The notes beneath the pieces are model-generated. The model had not been told where the DNA came from. It was given only the letters and a program-made list of their open reading frames with translations, and did no database searches. 64,000 bases of DNA, taken from the NCBI RefSeq assembly GCF_004135365.1, contig NZ_CP035492.1, positions 1,736,001-1,800,000 of the forward strand, read 5' to 3'. Position 1 is the stretch's first letter; each line of letters begins with the position of its first letter. Position numbers and translations under genes: made by a program. This document shows, in pieces, positions 9,379-16,872 of the stretch. The stretch is from Paenibacillus protaetiae (GTDB lineage Bacteria; Bacillota; Bacilli; Paenibacillales; Paenibacillaceae).

Positions 9379-10047
9379 TCATGAATCATTAACTTTCGCC
9401 TCTATAATGGTACGACGAAGCGCATCCATGACGCCTTTATTGGAAGGAGGATCAACTTCAAGAACAAAACTTTGTACGCCTGAATAGACGTCTAATATCG
9501 TTGTCATGACAGCTCTACCTACTGGTTTTCCACTATTTTCATCGACTAAATGTAAATCCATTAATTCTCGGCTTATCTCCATGTGGTTAAAGGGACTCAC
9601 TCGCCTATTAATCTCGTCGTCGATGTTCTCCTGTGATGTAATTTGCGGATAACGGTTTACAGTGGGCTGAACGAACTCAATCCCATCCGCAACTATTTTA
9701 GTTTTTGGATAAACGTGATTGAATTGTTCAAGCTTTTGTAATTCCGGCAATTGTGACGACTGTATATCATTGTCTCTCGCATCTATATTTTCTTGCTCTA
9801 TCGAGCATTCGGACCCTTGTGATTTCAGAAAAGAGCGGAGGCGGTTATAAACTGTCGAGAACGAAGGAGTCTTCAGTTTAGATAAATCATTACGATTCTC
9901 GTTCATTAAGTGAATTTGATTGCAAATTAATTGGTAGCACGAAGTAGCCGAGATATTCTGTCTAGCTTGACTACTAGCTCTAATGTGTTGATGAATGACG
10001 CTTTCTACTTCTTTCGATATCATGTTTTTTCTTGTATTTGTTTTCAT
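9379..10047 (-). CDS. Truncated TnsB paralogue lacking the catalytic triad
   Basis: A 222-residue protein alignable by eye to TnsB residues 160-325. It has the helix-turn-helix region (PSFSTVYNRLRSF against PSRATVYRRVQGR) and the first strands of the RNase H fold (LMDLHLVDENSGKPVGRAV against LLDLFLVDEEKKIPLGRPT). The first catalytic Asp is replaced: MEISRE (S159) against VEIDHT. The frame stops where the fold would continue, before the second Asp and the Glu, so it cannot be a transposase. The frame is intact and has a strong AGGAGG site. It lies directly upstream of tnsB and probably in its operon. It could be a retained end-binding regulator or decoy, or a decaying duplicate; the divergence argues for an old copy. 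Confidence 0.7.
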   Translation of the reverse strand: MKTNTRKNMISKEVESVIHQHIRASSQARQNISATSCYQLICNQIHLMNENRNDLSKLKTPSFSTVYNRLRSFLKSQGSECSIEQENIDARDNDIQSSQLPELQKLEQFNHVYPKTKIVADGIEFVQPTVNRYPQITSQENIDDEINRRVSPFNHMEISRELMDLHLVDENSGKPVGRAVMTTILDVYSGVQSFVLEVDPPSNKGVMDALRRTIIEAKVNDS

Positions 10048-10203
10048 GGTCTTCCTCCTAGATTCTATGAAAAATTTTTACTTGGGTGATTCGATCATAC
10101 CCAACATAATTTTTTCTATACATTTTTCTTCGTGACTTGAGTATATTGTTTTATCGTACCTAGTGCGGGTTGGTTTCATTACCATATATTTCCGAACTAA
10201 AAA

Positions 10204-10222
10204 AAGCGCCCAACGGCGCTCC
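10204..10222 (-). terminator. Terminator after the XRE regulator gene
   Basis: On the minus strand AGCGCC-GTTG-GGCGCT is followed by seven Ts. It separates the tniQ-2/XRE genes from the tnsB operon, so the latter should have its own promoter between 10048 and 10203. I could not define that promoter with confidence. Confidence 0.75.
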
Positions 10223-10251
10223 CTATAGCTAAATATGAATTAACAATTTGT

Positions 10252-11088
10252 TTATTTCTGATTTTTCTGACTATTAAAAGCACTCTTGATATCGCGCAAG
10301 AGATCATCTTTAGATAGGTGCGGATTTTCCTCTTTTTTTGATTTTATCTCTCTTAAAATTTGCCTAATCACATCAGTATCATCAACTGAAGTAATTATAC
10401 CTTTTAACGTGTAGATAAGTTCATTAATACTATCAGCGTTTGAAACGCTCAAGAGTGAATGCAAATGGTTTAATATTGAAGTAATGGTATCGACTTTTCT
10501 ATTTTTCTTTAATTTTCTTACAGCCGCAGCTAAGCGCTCTTGCTTTTTAACTTCATTAACTTGGCTTACGCTAGACTGGACATTCGTATTGTTATCATTG
10601 AAGTTTTTAATGATTTTGTCTGTGCCTTTCAATGCTGTCGTTATTGATACACCTAATTTTTCCTTTAAATATGGAAGATCCGACGCGGAGATGATTACCT
10701 GTCCACTTTTTAATTTTGAAATTCGCTGTTCACTAATCCCAATATGTTCCGCTAAATCTTTACCTTTTTTTCCGGAATTGGCAAGTTCCTTCACAATATT
10801 GCTAGAGATTTTCTCCTGCAATTGTTTTTTCAGTTCATCTTCCGGTATGTAATCCATGGATTGAATTTCATCGACAGCACTTTCAATTTCTAGACGTTCC
10901 TCTTCCGCATCGTAATCTATGATGTCCGACGAATCAATACATAAATCTAAGAGCCGAAATCTCTTCACAGCTTCATTACTTTTCAGTTTCGATAAACTCT
11001 TTTCATCCAAGCAAAATAATATTTTCCCATTAGCTAGCTTTAAAAGCTCTTTGTACTCAACAACATACCTACAATTGTTCTTTAACAT
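10252..11088 (-). CDS. XRE-type helix-turn-helix protein of the transposition module
   Basis: A 278-residue protein. The first 60 residues are of unknown fold, an acidic stretch follows, and an XRE/lambda-repressor-type helix-turn-helix lies at about 95-145 (GKKGKDLAEHIGISEQRISKLKSG). The C-terminal 130 residues are helical and charged. I checked whether it could be a TnsA endonuclease and saw no candidate catalytic set. It lies between tniQ-2 and the TnsB-like genes on the same strand and has hairpins on both sides, so it may be expressed on its own. A role as transposition or operon repressor is inferred from position and motif only. Confidence 0.6.
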   Translation of the reverse strand: MLKNNCRYVVEYKELLKLANGKILFCLDEKSLSKLKSNEAVKRFRLLDLCIDSSDIIDYDAEEERLEIESAVDEIQSMDYIPEDELKKQLQEKISSNIVKELANSGKKGKDLAEHIGISEQRISKLKSGQVIISASDLPYLKEKLGVSITTALKGTDKIIKNFNDNNTNVQSSVSQVNEVKKQERLAAAVRKLKKNRKVDTITSILNHLHSLLSVSNADSINELIYTLKGIITSVDDTDVIRQILREIKSKKEENPHLSKDDLLRDIKSAFNSQKNQK

Positions 11089-11127
11089 CTAAACACCACC
11101 GCCTTTATAAATCATCATTGGTTTATT

Positions 11128-11180
11128 CAAAAAAAATAAACAACCAAACTCCAATTTTTTAGGAGATTGATTGTTTATTT
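11128..11180 (-). terminator. Hairpin at the 3' end of tniQ-2
   Basis: AAATAAACAA (11134-11143) pairs with TTGTTTATTT (11171-11180). On the minus strand the hairpin spans the stop region of tniQ-2 and is followed by a run of Ts. It looks like an intrinsic terminator or attenuator between tniQ-2 and the XRE gene. Confidence 0.5.
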
Positions 11181-12913
11181 TGATGTAAGGCTTTCTTTAC
11201 ATCATTTTCATTAAGAAAATATCGATTTGATATCCCTCTAAAACTATCTTGTACTTTACCAAGCTGAATCCATTCACGGATCAGACTTCGCGGTACATTG
11301 TACTTTTGTATAACTTCATTTATCGTTACATGGGTTTTTACAAAGTCATCAATTTCTTCCTTTTTAAAAAACCTTACTGTTCTACCATCACTAATTCGAT
11401 ATGAATATTCAGATTTTAAAACGTTAGAATCTACCAGTCTTTGCATAGTTATAATATCGATCTTCAACATTTTTCTTACTTGAATTGCACTGTAACCTTT
11501 CGTTTTCTTAAGTTCACTCTTTAACTCGTTTACACATCGCAAAAGATCTGTTTTTCTATACCACGAATCATTCAACTTCCCTTTTGCCTTCTCGGAATGC
11601 GGTGTCAATTTGCCAATTTGAATAAAACTTAGTAAGCGTATTAAAGATAACCCTTTATTTGAAAACTTATTTAATGCATCATAAAAGTATACCTTGGAGC
11701 CGCTGTATTGAACATTACGCCCTCTACCTCCATAAAAATCTAAAAACTTTTCAACTTCTGCTTTATATAAATACCATCTGTTCCCTGGATATTTTCTCAA
11801 TGTTAGATAGCCCGCATTAATAACTCGATTCACTGATTCACGCACTCCAATCCCCAAATACTCTGCCGCTTCAGCACGTGTTATTAATTCATTAGCATCA
11901 GTAATGGTTGGATAAGATATTAAGTTATCTGAAACTTGGCAGTTTCTTCTTTTTTTTCTTCCGCGTCTTTTCGATACCATTTTTCTGTCTGACAAATTAA
12001 TCTCTGTAAGACTTTTATTATCTTTTACACATCGTAGAAGCTCTCTTCTTAACGGTTCGAAGCACTCATCAACAAAAAGTTCTTCGAATTTATTTCTGCG
12101 TGTCTCCATAACCTTTCTACGCTGTTGCAAAAAAATTTTCAGTACGATGCGGAAATTAACCGGGAAATTATCGTACATCCAGTAAACGGTTCCAAAAGCT
12201 TGAAATGACATACCATTGTTGTGTTTTCCCGCTTTCTTTGTCGATATCGCCTCCAGAATAATTTCTCCGCTTCCAATCATACTTTGTTGTCCTTCAAGCA
12301 TAAACAAACTACTATACAACAGCTTTATCAATTGTTCTTTGGAGAGGTCTTTAAATATGCCAATTGGTAGACCGAAAAGAGATGTTTGAATCACTTCTTG
12401 TGCCTGTAATTCGAATGAGTCCTTAGCTAATTGAACTGTTGGAGCATCCTTATATTGAGCGCCGCAATTTTCACAAATAGATTTCATAAATCCGTTTAAA
12501 CTAATTTGCTTTTTACATCCGTGACATCTATCAATTAGTATCATACGATGCTCTAAACAACACGTCACCGGTTGAACCCACCATGATTTCTTATGATGTA
12601 TTGTATCTTTTATACAAGCCGGACAATATTTAATTTGTGTGTTCAATAAAAAAACTTTTCCTAGTACTCCCCATTCTGAACTTAAGGAATCACCTGTGCA
12701 ATTATACAGCTCTTCCACACTATAAGCTGTCATTTCGGATAGCTTCTCTATAATTTCAGTTTGAAGCGTATTACTATTTAATGCTAACGTTGACATGCCC
12801 CATATTGAAGTAAAAGCTCTAACTGTCTCATAATGGTTAGCTTGTGACAACCTATTTATATAGCTTCCTAGACTTTCATCAGGAAGTAGCTGTAGACGAT
12901 TGTTTAAGATCAT
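11159..12913 (-). CDS. tniQ: TniQ-family target-selection protein 2
   Basis: A 584-residue TniQ homologue. The N-terminal TniQ domain begins LQLLPDESLGSYINRLSQAN, and zinc-binding pairs occur at YCPAC, CHGCK and CENCG (about 95-150). A basic stretch (SKRRGRKKRRN, about 320) leads to a C-terminal half with repeated excisionase-like helix-turn-helix units (ITRAEAAEYLGIGVRESVNR; YSAIQVRKMLKIDIITMQRL; VTINEVIQKYNVPRSLIREW). The ATG at 12913 follows GAGGG. It is divergent from the left-end TniQ. Elements with two TniQ/TnsD proteins often use one for a chromosomal site and one for another target; which does which cannot be told here. It is the first gene of the module. Confidence 0.85.
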   Translation of the reverse strand: MILNNRLQLLPDESLGSYINRLSQANHYETVRAFTSIWGMSTLALNSNTLQTEIIEKLSEMTAYSVEELYNCTGDSLSSEWGVLGKVFLLNTQIKYCPACIKDTIHHKKSWWVQPVTCCLEHRMILIDRCHGCKKQISLNGFMKSICENCGAQYKDAPTVQLAKDSFELQAQEVIQTSLFGLPIGIFKDLSKEQLIKLLYSSLFMLEGQQSMIGSGEIILEAISTKKAGKHNNGMSFQAFGTVYWMYDNFPVNFRIVLKIFLQQRRKVMETRRNKFEELFVDECFEPLRRELLRCVKDNKSLTEINLSDRKMVSKRRGRKKRRNCQVSDNLISYPTITDANELITRAEAAEYLGIGVRESVNRVINAGYLTLRKYPGNRWYLYKAEVEKFLDFYGGRGRNVQYSGSKVYFYDALNKFSNKGLSLIRLLSFIQIGKLTPHSEKAKGKLNDSWYRKTDLLRCVNELKSELKKTKGYSAIQVRKMLKIDIITMQRLVDSNVLKSEYSYRISDGRTVRFFKKEEIDDFVKTHVTINEVIQKYNVPRSLIREWIQLGKVQDSFRGISNRYFLNENDVKKALHQNKQSIS

Positions 12914-13057
12914 ATTCTTCCCTCATTTGAAATAAAGTTGAAATCTCTCTGGCTTCAATCACTATCAAACCAATATGTGCAGTAGTTTATCCAAATCGAA
13001 TTAAACTATAACTAACAATGGTATACTATTGGTATTAATTTGAAAGGACCAATAACC

Positions 13058-13327
13058 ATGACTGAATTTCAAGCGATGCTTCAAGACCTGCTTGATGCAA
13101 GCGAGCTTGCAAGGAATGTGTTTAAGACAAGTCAAGCAATTAATATTGCTTCTGAAGATGCTGCAATTCAATTCATTTTTGAACGTGCAAGACAACAAAA
13201 GGCTACGGGGGGACTGACGTGCAAGTTTGCGATGTCTAATGAAGAAGTGATATATGCAGAAGGTCTTGCTAATTTTAAATGGAAGAAAGTTGGCTCCAAA
13301 TATATGGGCAACTGGCTTACAAATTAA
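13058..13327 (+). CDS. Small hypothetical protein (89 aa)
   Basis: I do not recognise this 89-residue protein. It starts TEFQAMLQDLLDASELAR after the Met, is helical in its first half, and ends in a short basic/aromatic stretch (KWKKVGSKYMGNW). The ATG at 13058 has AAAGGA about 10 bases upstream and is preferred over an in-frame TTG at 13040. It is the first cargo gene beyond the transposition module, transcribed away from it, and converges on the gene at 13329-13649. Confidence 0.55.
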   Translation: MTEFQAMLQDLLDASELARNVFKTSQAINIASEDAAIQFIFERARQQKATGGLTCKFAMSNEEVIYAEGLANFKWKKVGSKYMGNWLTN

Positions 13328-13328
13328 C

Positions 13329-13649
13329 TTATTCTTTCACGTAATCTTTCTGTACTTTATCAATCAGTTCTTGATATAGTTCAGGAAGATTTTTTATACC
13401 CGGCTGTTTTTTTAAAGCAGTCCATTGGACTTCTTCTAGTTCCATGTGGATTCTGTTTTTAAAGACAAGCCAATTTATACTTTCCACACCTTGGTCCTTC
13501 GGTAGACATAAGCTCAGTTTTCTAAATTTACGGTTAACTTTATATTGAAAATAGGCATACAGATATTTTTCATCAGAGCCCCATCCACAAAAAGTTGGAC
13601 AATCCTGAAGATATTCAAATCGTTCATAAAATTCTTTAAATTTAAGCAT
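13329..13649 (-). CDS. Hypothetical protein (106 aa)
   Basis: Unrecognised 106-residue protein with many aromatic residues (FKEFYERFEYLQDCPTFCGW, YLYAYFQYKVNRKF). It has no membrane segment or clear motif. AAAGGAG lies upstream of the ATG with slightly long spacing. It is convergent with the preceding gene, with only one base between the stop codons. Confidence 0.55.
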   Translation of the reverse strand: MLKFKEFYERFEYLQDCPTFCGWGSDEKYLYAYFQYKVNRKFRKLSLCLPKDQGVESINWLVFKNRIHMELEEVQWTALKKQPGIKNLPELYQELIDKVQKDYVKE

Positions 13650-13746
13650 TTTTATGTCAACTCCTTTCTCGCATCGAGATCATAATGCATGACGAGAAAA
13701 AGTCAATATTATATAGCATTTTATAAATGATGAAAGGCGTGTACAG

Positions 13747-14181
13747 ATGAAAGAGCAATTACTCGATTTATTAAAGCAAGTAGGCGTCACTTTAGCGGAT
13801 CATAAGTTGTTAGTTAAACACAGAGGCATGCCACACGAAGTCCCGTTCAAAGGAGATAAGCTGTATGTATATACGTTTAAATTTGATGGGCAGTATTTAA
13901 AGATAGGCAAGGCGGGAAAAAAGAGCAAAGCTCGCTTGCAGCACCAGCATTATAGTCCTACAAGCAGTGCAAGTAATTTAGCATTATCTTTGCTCCAAGA
14001 TGAGAACATGAAAAAATATAACATCACAAATGAAAATGTCGGTGCCTGGATACGAAATAACGTTGAGCGTGTTGATATCGAAATTGATGAAGATGCTGGC
14101 GTATTCGTTCAGAATTTTATTGAAGCAGCTTTACATTGCATGTTTAAGCCAAAGTATGAAGGGTTTGAATCTCAAAGGTGA
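13747..14181 (+). CDS. GIY-YIG-like nuclease-domain protein A
   Basis: A 144-residue protein with a GIY-YIG-like core: YVYTFKFDGQYLKIGKAG (about 38-56), followed by a spaced Arg (ARLQHQHY) and an Asn/Glu-rich C-terminal half. In GIY-YIG nucleases the two tripeptides, a conserved Arg and a Glu form the active site. Here the first motif is YVY and the second KIG, so activity is uncertain. The stop overlaps the start of the next gene (14178-14181), and that gene encodes a second GIY-YIG-like protein, suggesting a two-subunit complex. The product has only this domain. Confidence 0.6.
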   Translation: MKEQLLDLLKQVGVTLADHKLLVKHRGMPHEVPFKGDKLYVYTFKFDGQYLKIGKAGKKSKARLQHQHYSPTSSASNLALSLLQDENMKKYNITNENVGAWIRNNVERVDIEIDEDAGVFVQNFIEAALHCMFKPKYEGFESQR

Positions 14182-14812
14182 GTAAAATGTCGTCGTTGAC
14201 AAGATCTGTTACAGAAGAATACGAAATGCTAATTAGAAATATAGCCCCTATAACCGATTTGCTTCAGAAATCCGAGCGTAATCCGTCAGGTTGGTCTATT
14301 AAGAAGACACATGCTGAGGAATTGCCGGAGCATATATGTGAAGGCGGCGTCTATGCATTTTGGTGGATTAAAACCGAAGAATCTATGGCAATCATGAAAA
14401 ACCGTACAAAATGCTACACCGTAAAAGGCAAAAAGATAAAAGAAGATGTGGGACATCATGAAGTTACCATCGAATTCACCGATCAATGGTTAGAATATAG
14501 TGGGCAACAAAAAGAAGGATACATTCCGCTCTACGTTGGAAAGAATGATGCGTGTATTCTTGAACGACTTGAAAAGCATCTGCGCATTCCACAATTAAAA
14601 TATCAACGTACAACTTCAAAAACCGATCAGTTACGTCGTGGCATAGAACGTATTTTTTCGAAAGATGAAAGAACATTGATATTATCGTCAGCCACATCGG
14701 GTATATCTTTATACCTTTGCACGGTGTTGATGAAGTCGTAAATCGATTTTATCTTGAAGATTATGCAATAGGTCGACTACAACCGCTGTTTAATATTGAT
14801 ATCGAACGTTGA
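14178..14812 (+). pseudogene. GIY-YIG-like protein B, frameshifted near its 3' end
   Basis: The first frame runs to a stop at 14741. It encodes a GIY-YIG-like domain: GGVYAFWW (near residue 56), then IPLYVGKNDACILERLEKHL (near 117-136). Past about 14670 this frame turns into unlikely sequence. The frame beside it instead reads HIGYIFIPLHGVDE, then NRFYLEDYAIGRLQPLFNID up to a TGA at 14812, which resembles the normal end of such proteins. So a one-base frameshift lies at roughly 14665-14690. It could be a real mutation, a programmed shift or a sequencing error. The gene overlaps protein A by four bases. An intact product would be about 211 residues. Confidence 0.65.
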
Positions 14813-14818
14813 ATCAAA

Positions 14819-14864
14819 CAAAGATCCACGTTGCTTGTTAAGCAGCAATGGATCTTTGTTTTTT
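14819..14864 (+). terminator. Terminator after the GIY-YIG pair
   Basis: CAAAGATCCA (14819-14828) pairs with TGGATCTTTG (14849-14858), followed by TTTTTT. It lies right after the TGA at 14812, which supports the frameshift-corrected end of the gene rather than the stop at 14741. Confidence 0.85.
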
Positions 14865-14941
14865 ATATTCTGGATATGAAAAGAACTCCGATTGTTAATA
14901 ATGCATTGTGGTAGAACATTGAAATAACAAAGGAGAATTTT

Positions 14942-15280
14942 ATGGAAGAGTTTGAAAAGCGAATTTATAAACCTGGAGATTTAGCGGATTGCTACACCTT
15001 CGCAATGGACGACAACATGACGACAATCAAATATCAACTTCGGTTAATTGAAAAAGTGGAAGACCTTGATGCCAATTGGGGAGAGGAAATTTGGACAACG
15101 ATTCAAGCGGACGGCTCTTCAAATGCCTATAATCGAAGCGCGCCGCTTGATAAACTTGATTGGGATGCAATTGGAGAGCCAGAACAACGGACGATTGTAA
15201 CAAATGCTAAATATCTTAATCGATTAGAACATCTGGCAAAGAACGAGTTATCTTATCGAGAATTAATGAAGGATGCTTAA
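14942..15280 (+). CDS. Hypothetical protein (112 aa)
   Basis: Unrecognised, acidic, 112-residue protein without membrane segments. It starts MEEFEKRIYKPGDLADCYTF and contains a Trp-rich middle (DANWGEEIWTTIQADGSS). GGAG precedes the ATG by seven bases, and a strong terminator begins at the stop codon, so it is a single-gene unit. Confidence 0.6.
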   Translation: MEEFEKRIYKPGDLADCYTFAMDDNMTTIKYQLRLIEKVEDLDANWGEEIWTTIQADGSSNAYNRSAPLDKLDWDAIGEPEQRTIVTNAKYLNRLEHLAKNELSYRELMKDA

Positions 15281-15322
15281 ACGAAGAAAGAGCCTAGGAC
15301 ACTTGGGCTCTTTCTTCGTTTC
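15280..15322 (+). terminator. Terminator of the 112-aa gene
   Basis: AACGAAGAAAGAGCC pairs with GGCTCTTTCTTCGTT around a short loop. It is nearly symmetrical and may work in both directions. The 194 bases after it, up to 15516, show no gene. Confidence 0.85.
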
Positions 15323-15516
15323 AAGTATGATGGCAATGTAATTTCCCCTATTATCGTAATCTCGTTATGGCGTTTGTTTCGAGTGCCTTATTTGTTCTCG
15401 TCTAAGCGGTGAAATTGAAGGGTATAAATAATGTATCAGTACTGGCGTGTGCACTACATGAATTTACTTTCAGCTTAATAAGCTAAGAGTAATATGCTAA
15501 TTGGAGGGGCGATATT

Positions 15517-15711
15517 ATGGGGCGACAATTCAAGGTGTATTACGAATTTGATGATGAATGGCATGATGCTGGGACCGTAGAAGCTGAATCAAAATCAGAA
15601 GCCGTATCCAAAGTCAAACACGAGAGTCTAATGAATATTTGCTTAAAGCACGCAGTCGACCCGGATTATATTCAATCAAGAATGAACTTCGATGTTGAAG
15701 AAGCTTACTAA
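15517..15711 (+). CDS. Small hypothetical protein (64 aa)
   Basis: A 64-residue acidic protein starting GRQFKVYYEFDDEWHDAGTV after the Met, with no recognised family. A strong GGAGGGG site lies upstream of the ATG. It precedes the NA37/membrane-protein pair by about 80 bases on the same strand and may share its transcript. Confidence 0.55.
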   Translation: MGRQFKVYYEFDDEWHDAGTVEAESKSEAVSKVKHESLMNICLKHAVDPDYIQSRMNFDVEEAY

Positions 15712-15791
15712 TTAAGATAAACCTACCAGTTCCAGCTTGCCTATGATAAAATATAGAACATAAGTTCACATTGAGGCGTGGAGCGGGTCGG

Positions 15792-16868
15792 ATGCGGAAT
15801 ATATCAGGTTTAACAGTACGCCGTGCAATCCTGCACGGCATTAACAATAATCCCGAAACCAGAAGTATTAATGTAAGTGATCTACCTATGCTGTTAGTCC
15901 CGTTTGAAAAGAGATTTATTGTAAACCATATTTTGACTAGCATGGGCGATGAGAAAGTCAGAGCGGCTAACTTTGTTTCTGGTGAGAATCAACCAAACAT
16001 AGCAAAAGATGCATTAGTATCTCTTTTGGTTGAAGATGACGAACAAATGTTCATCGATAAATCCATCGTACTAACCAACCATTTAGCCGATGCAATGAAG
16101 TCACATCATAACATCTCATCGGCAGAGATTATCATCTGCACATACCATGATGATGCACAACCGGAACAGGTCTACGCAGCAGTCTTAAAATTGGATTATA
16201 AATCAACGATTGTACGAAAAGAGCAGAAAGAAGTTATTAACGGCGTAGAGAAAGTTCGTCATGTGATTATGGAAGACGGTTTAGGGCTACCGGACGAGGA
16301 CCAAAAGCTCCAAAAGTGTGCATTCGTTCAACTGAAAGATGCAACTCAAGAAACCGACATTTCATATGAAATCTTATTTTTGGACAAGCAAAATAAAGGA
16401 GAAGCAATTTTCTTTAAAGACTTGTTCTTAAAATGTGAGCTGGTACTTGACGATCGCGTCAAAACTGAAAGATTCTCTGCCGCAGCAAAAAAATGGTTAG
16501 TTGCGAATAAAGAACAACTCGGGATCGAACAGTATCATAACATCATCAATTCAATGGACTCGAATCTTAAGAACAATGCTTCTATTAATATTAATACCTT
16601 CATCGAACATGCGATTCAAGATAGTGCTTTGAAGCAAAGCTTCACTCAATCATTGAGAACCCAAGGTCTTGTGGAAGACGAGTTTACGATCGATAAAGAA
16701 TGGGTTAGAGAAAACTTAAAAAGAGTAACCCTTCAATTTGAAAATAACATTGTAATCAGATTAACGCCTGAACAAATGAGAGATGAAACGATCTTCAAAC
16801 AAGAAAAAACAGCTGCCGGTGAAGATAAAATTACAATAATCAGCAAAGTAAAAGATATAAAATGGTGA
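15792..16868 (+). CDS. Nucleoid-associated protein, NA37/YejK (NdpA) family
   Basis: A 358-residue protein matching the NA37/NdpA layout. It opens LTVRRAILHGINNN, then has a long helical region with DALVSLLVEDDEQMF and AEIIICTYHD, and a central YEILFLDKQNKGEAIFFKD. The C-terminal part is AFVQLK-like to INTFIEHAIQD. The family is known as nucleoid-associated proteins of poorly defined role; plasmid and phage forms exist. The ATG at 15792 follows GGAG by eight bases and is preferred over an upstream TTG. It is four bases from the membrane-protein gene, so the two surely form an operon. In a transposon cargo rich in defence genes, a sensor/effector pair is plausible but inferred. Confidence 0.75.
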   Translation: MRNISGLTVRRAILHGINNNPETRSINVSDLPMLLVPFEKRFIVNHILTSMGDEKVRAANFVSGENQPNIAKDALVSLLVEDDEQMFIDKSIVLTNHLADAMKSHHNISSAEIIICTYHDDAQPEQVYAAVLKLDYKSTIVRKEQKEVINGVEKVRHVIMEDGLGLPDEDQKLQKCAFVQLKDATQETDISYEILFLDKQNKGEAIFFKDLFLKCELVLDDRVKTERFSAAAKKWLVANKEQLGIEQYHNIINSMDSNLKNNASININTFIEHAIQDSALKQSFTQSLRTQGLVEDEFTIDKEWVRENLKRVTLQFENNIVIRLTPEQMRDETIFKQEKTAAGEDKITIISKVKDIKW

Positions 16869-16872
16869 TCAT

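Noticed and set aside
10252-11088. XRE-type protein considered as the missing TnsA
   Set aside because: It shows a clear helix-turn-helix and no restriction-endonuclease-like catalytic set.
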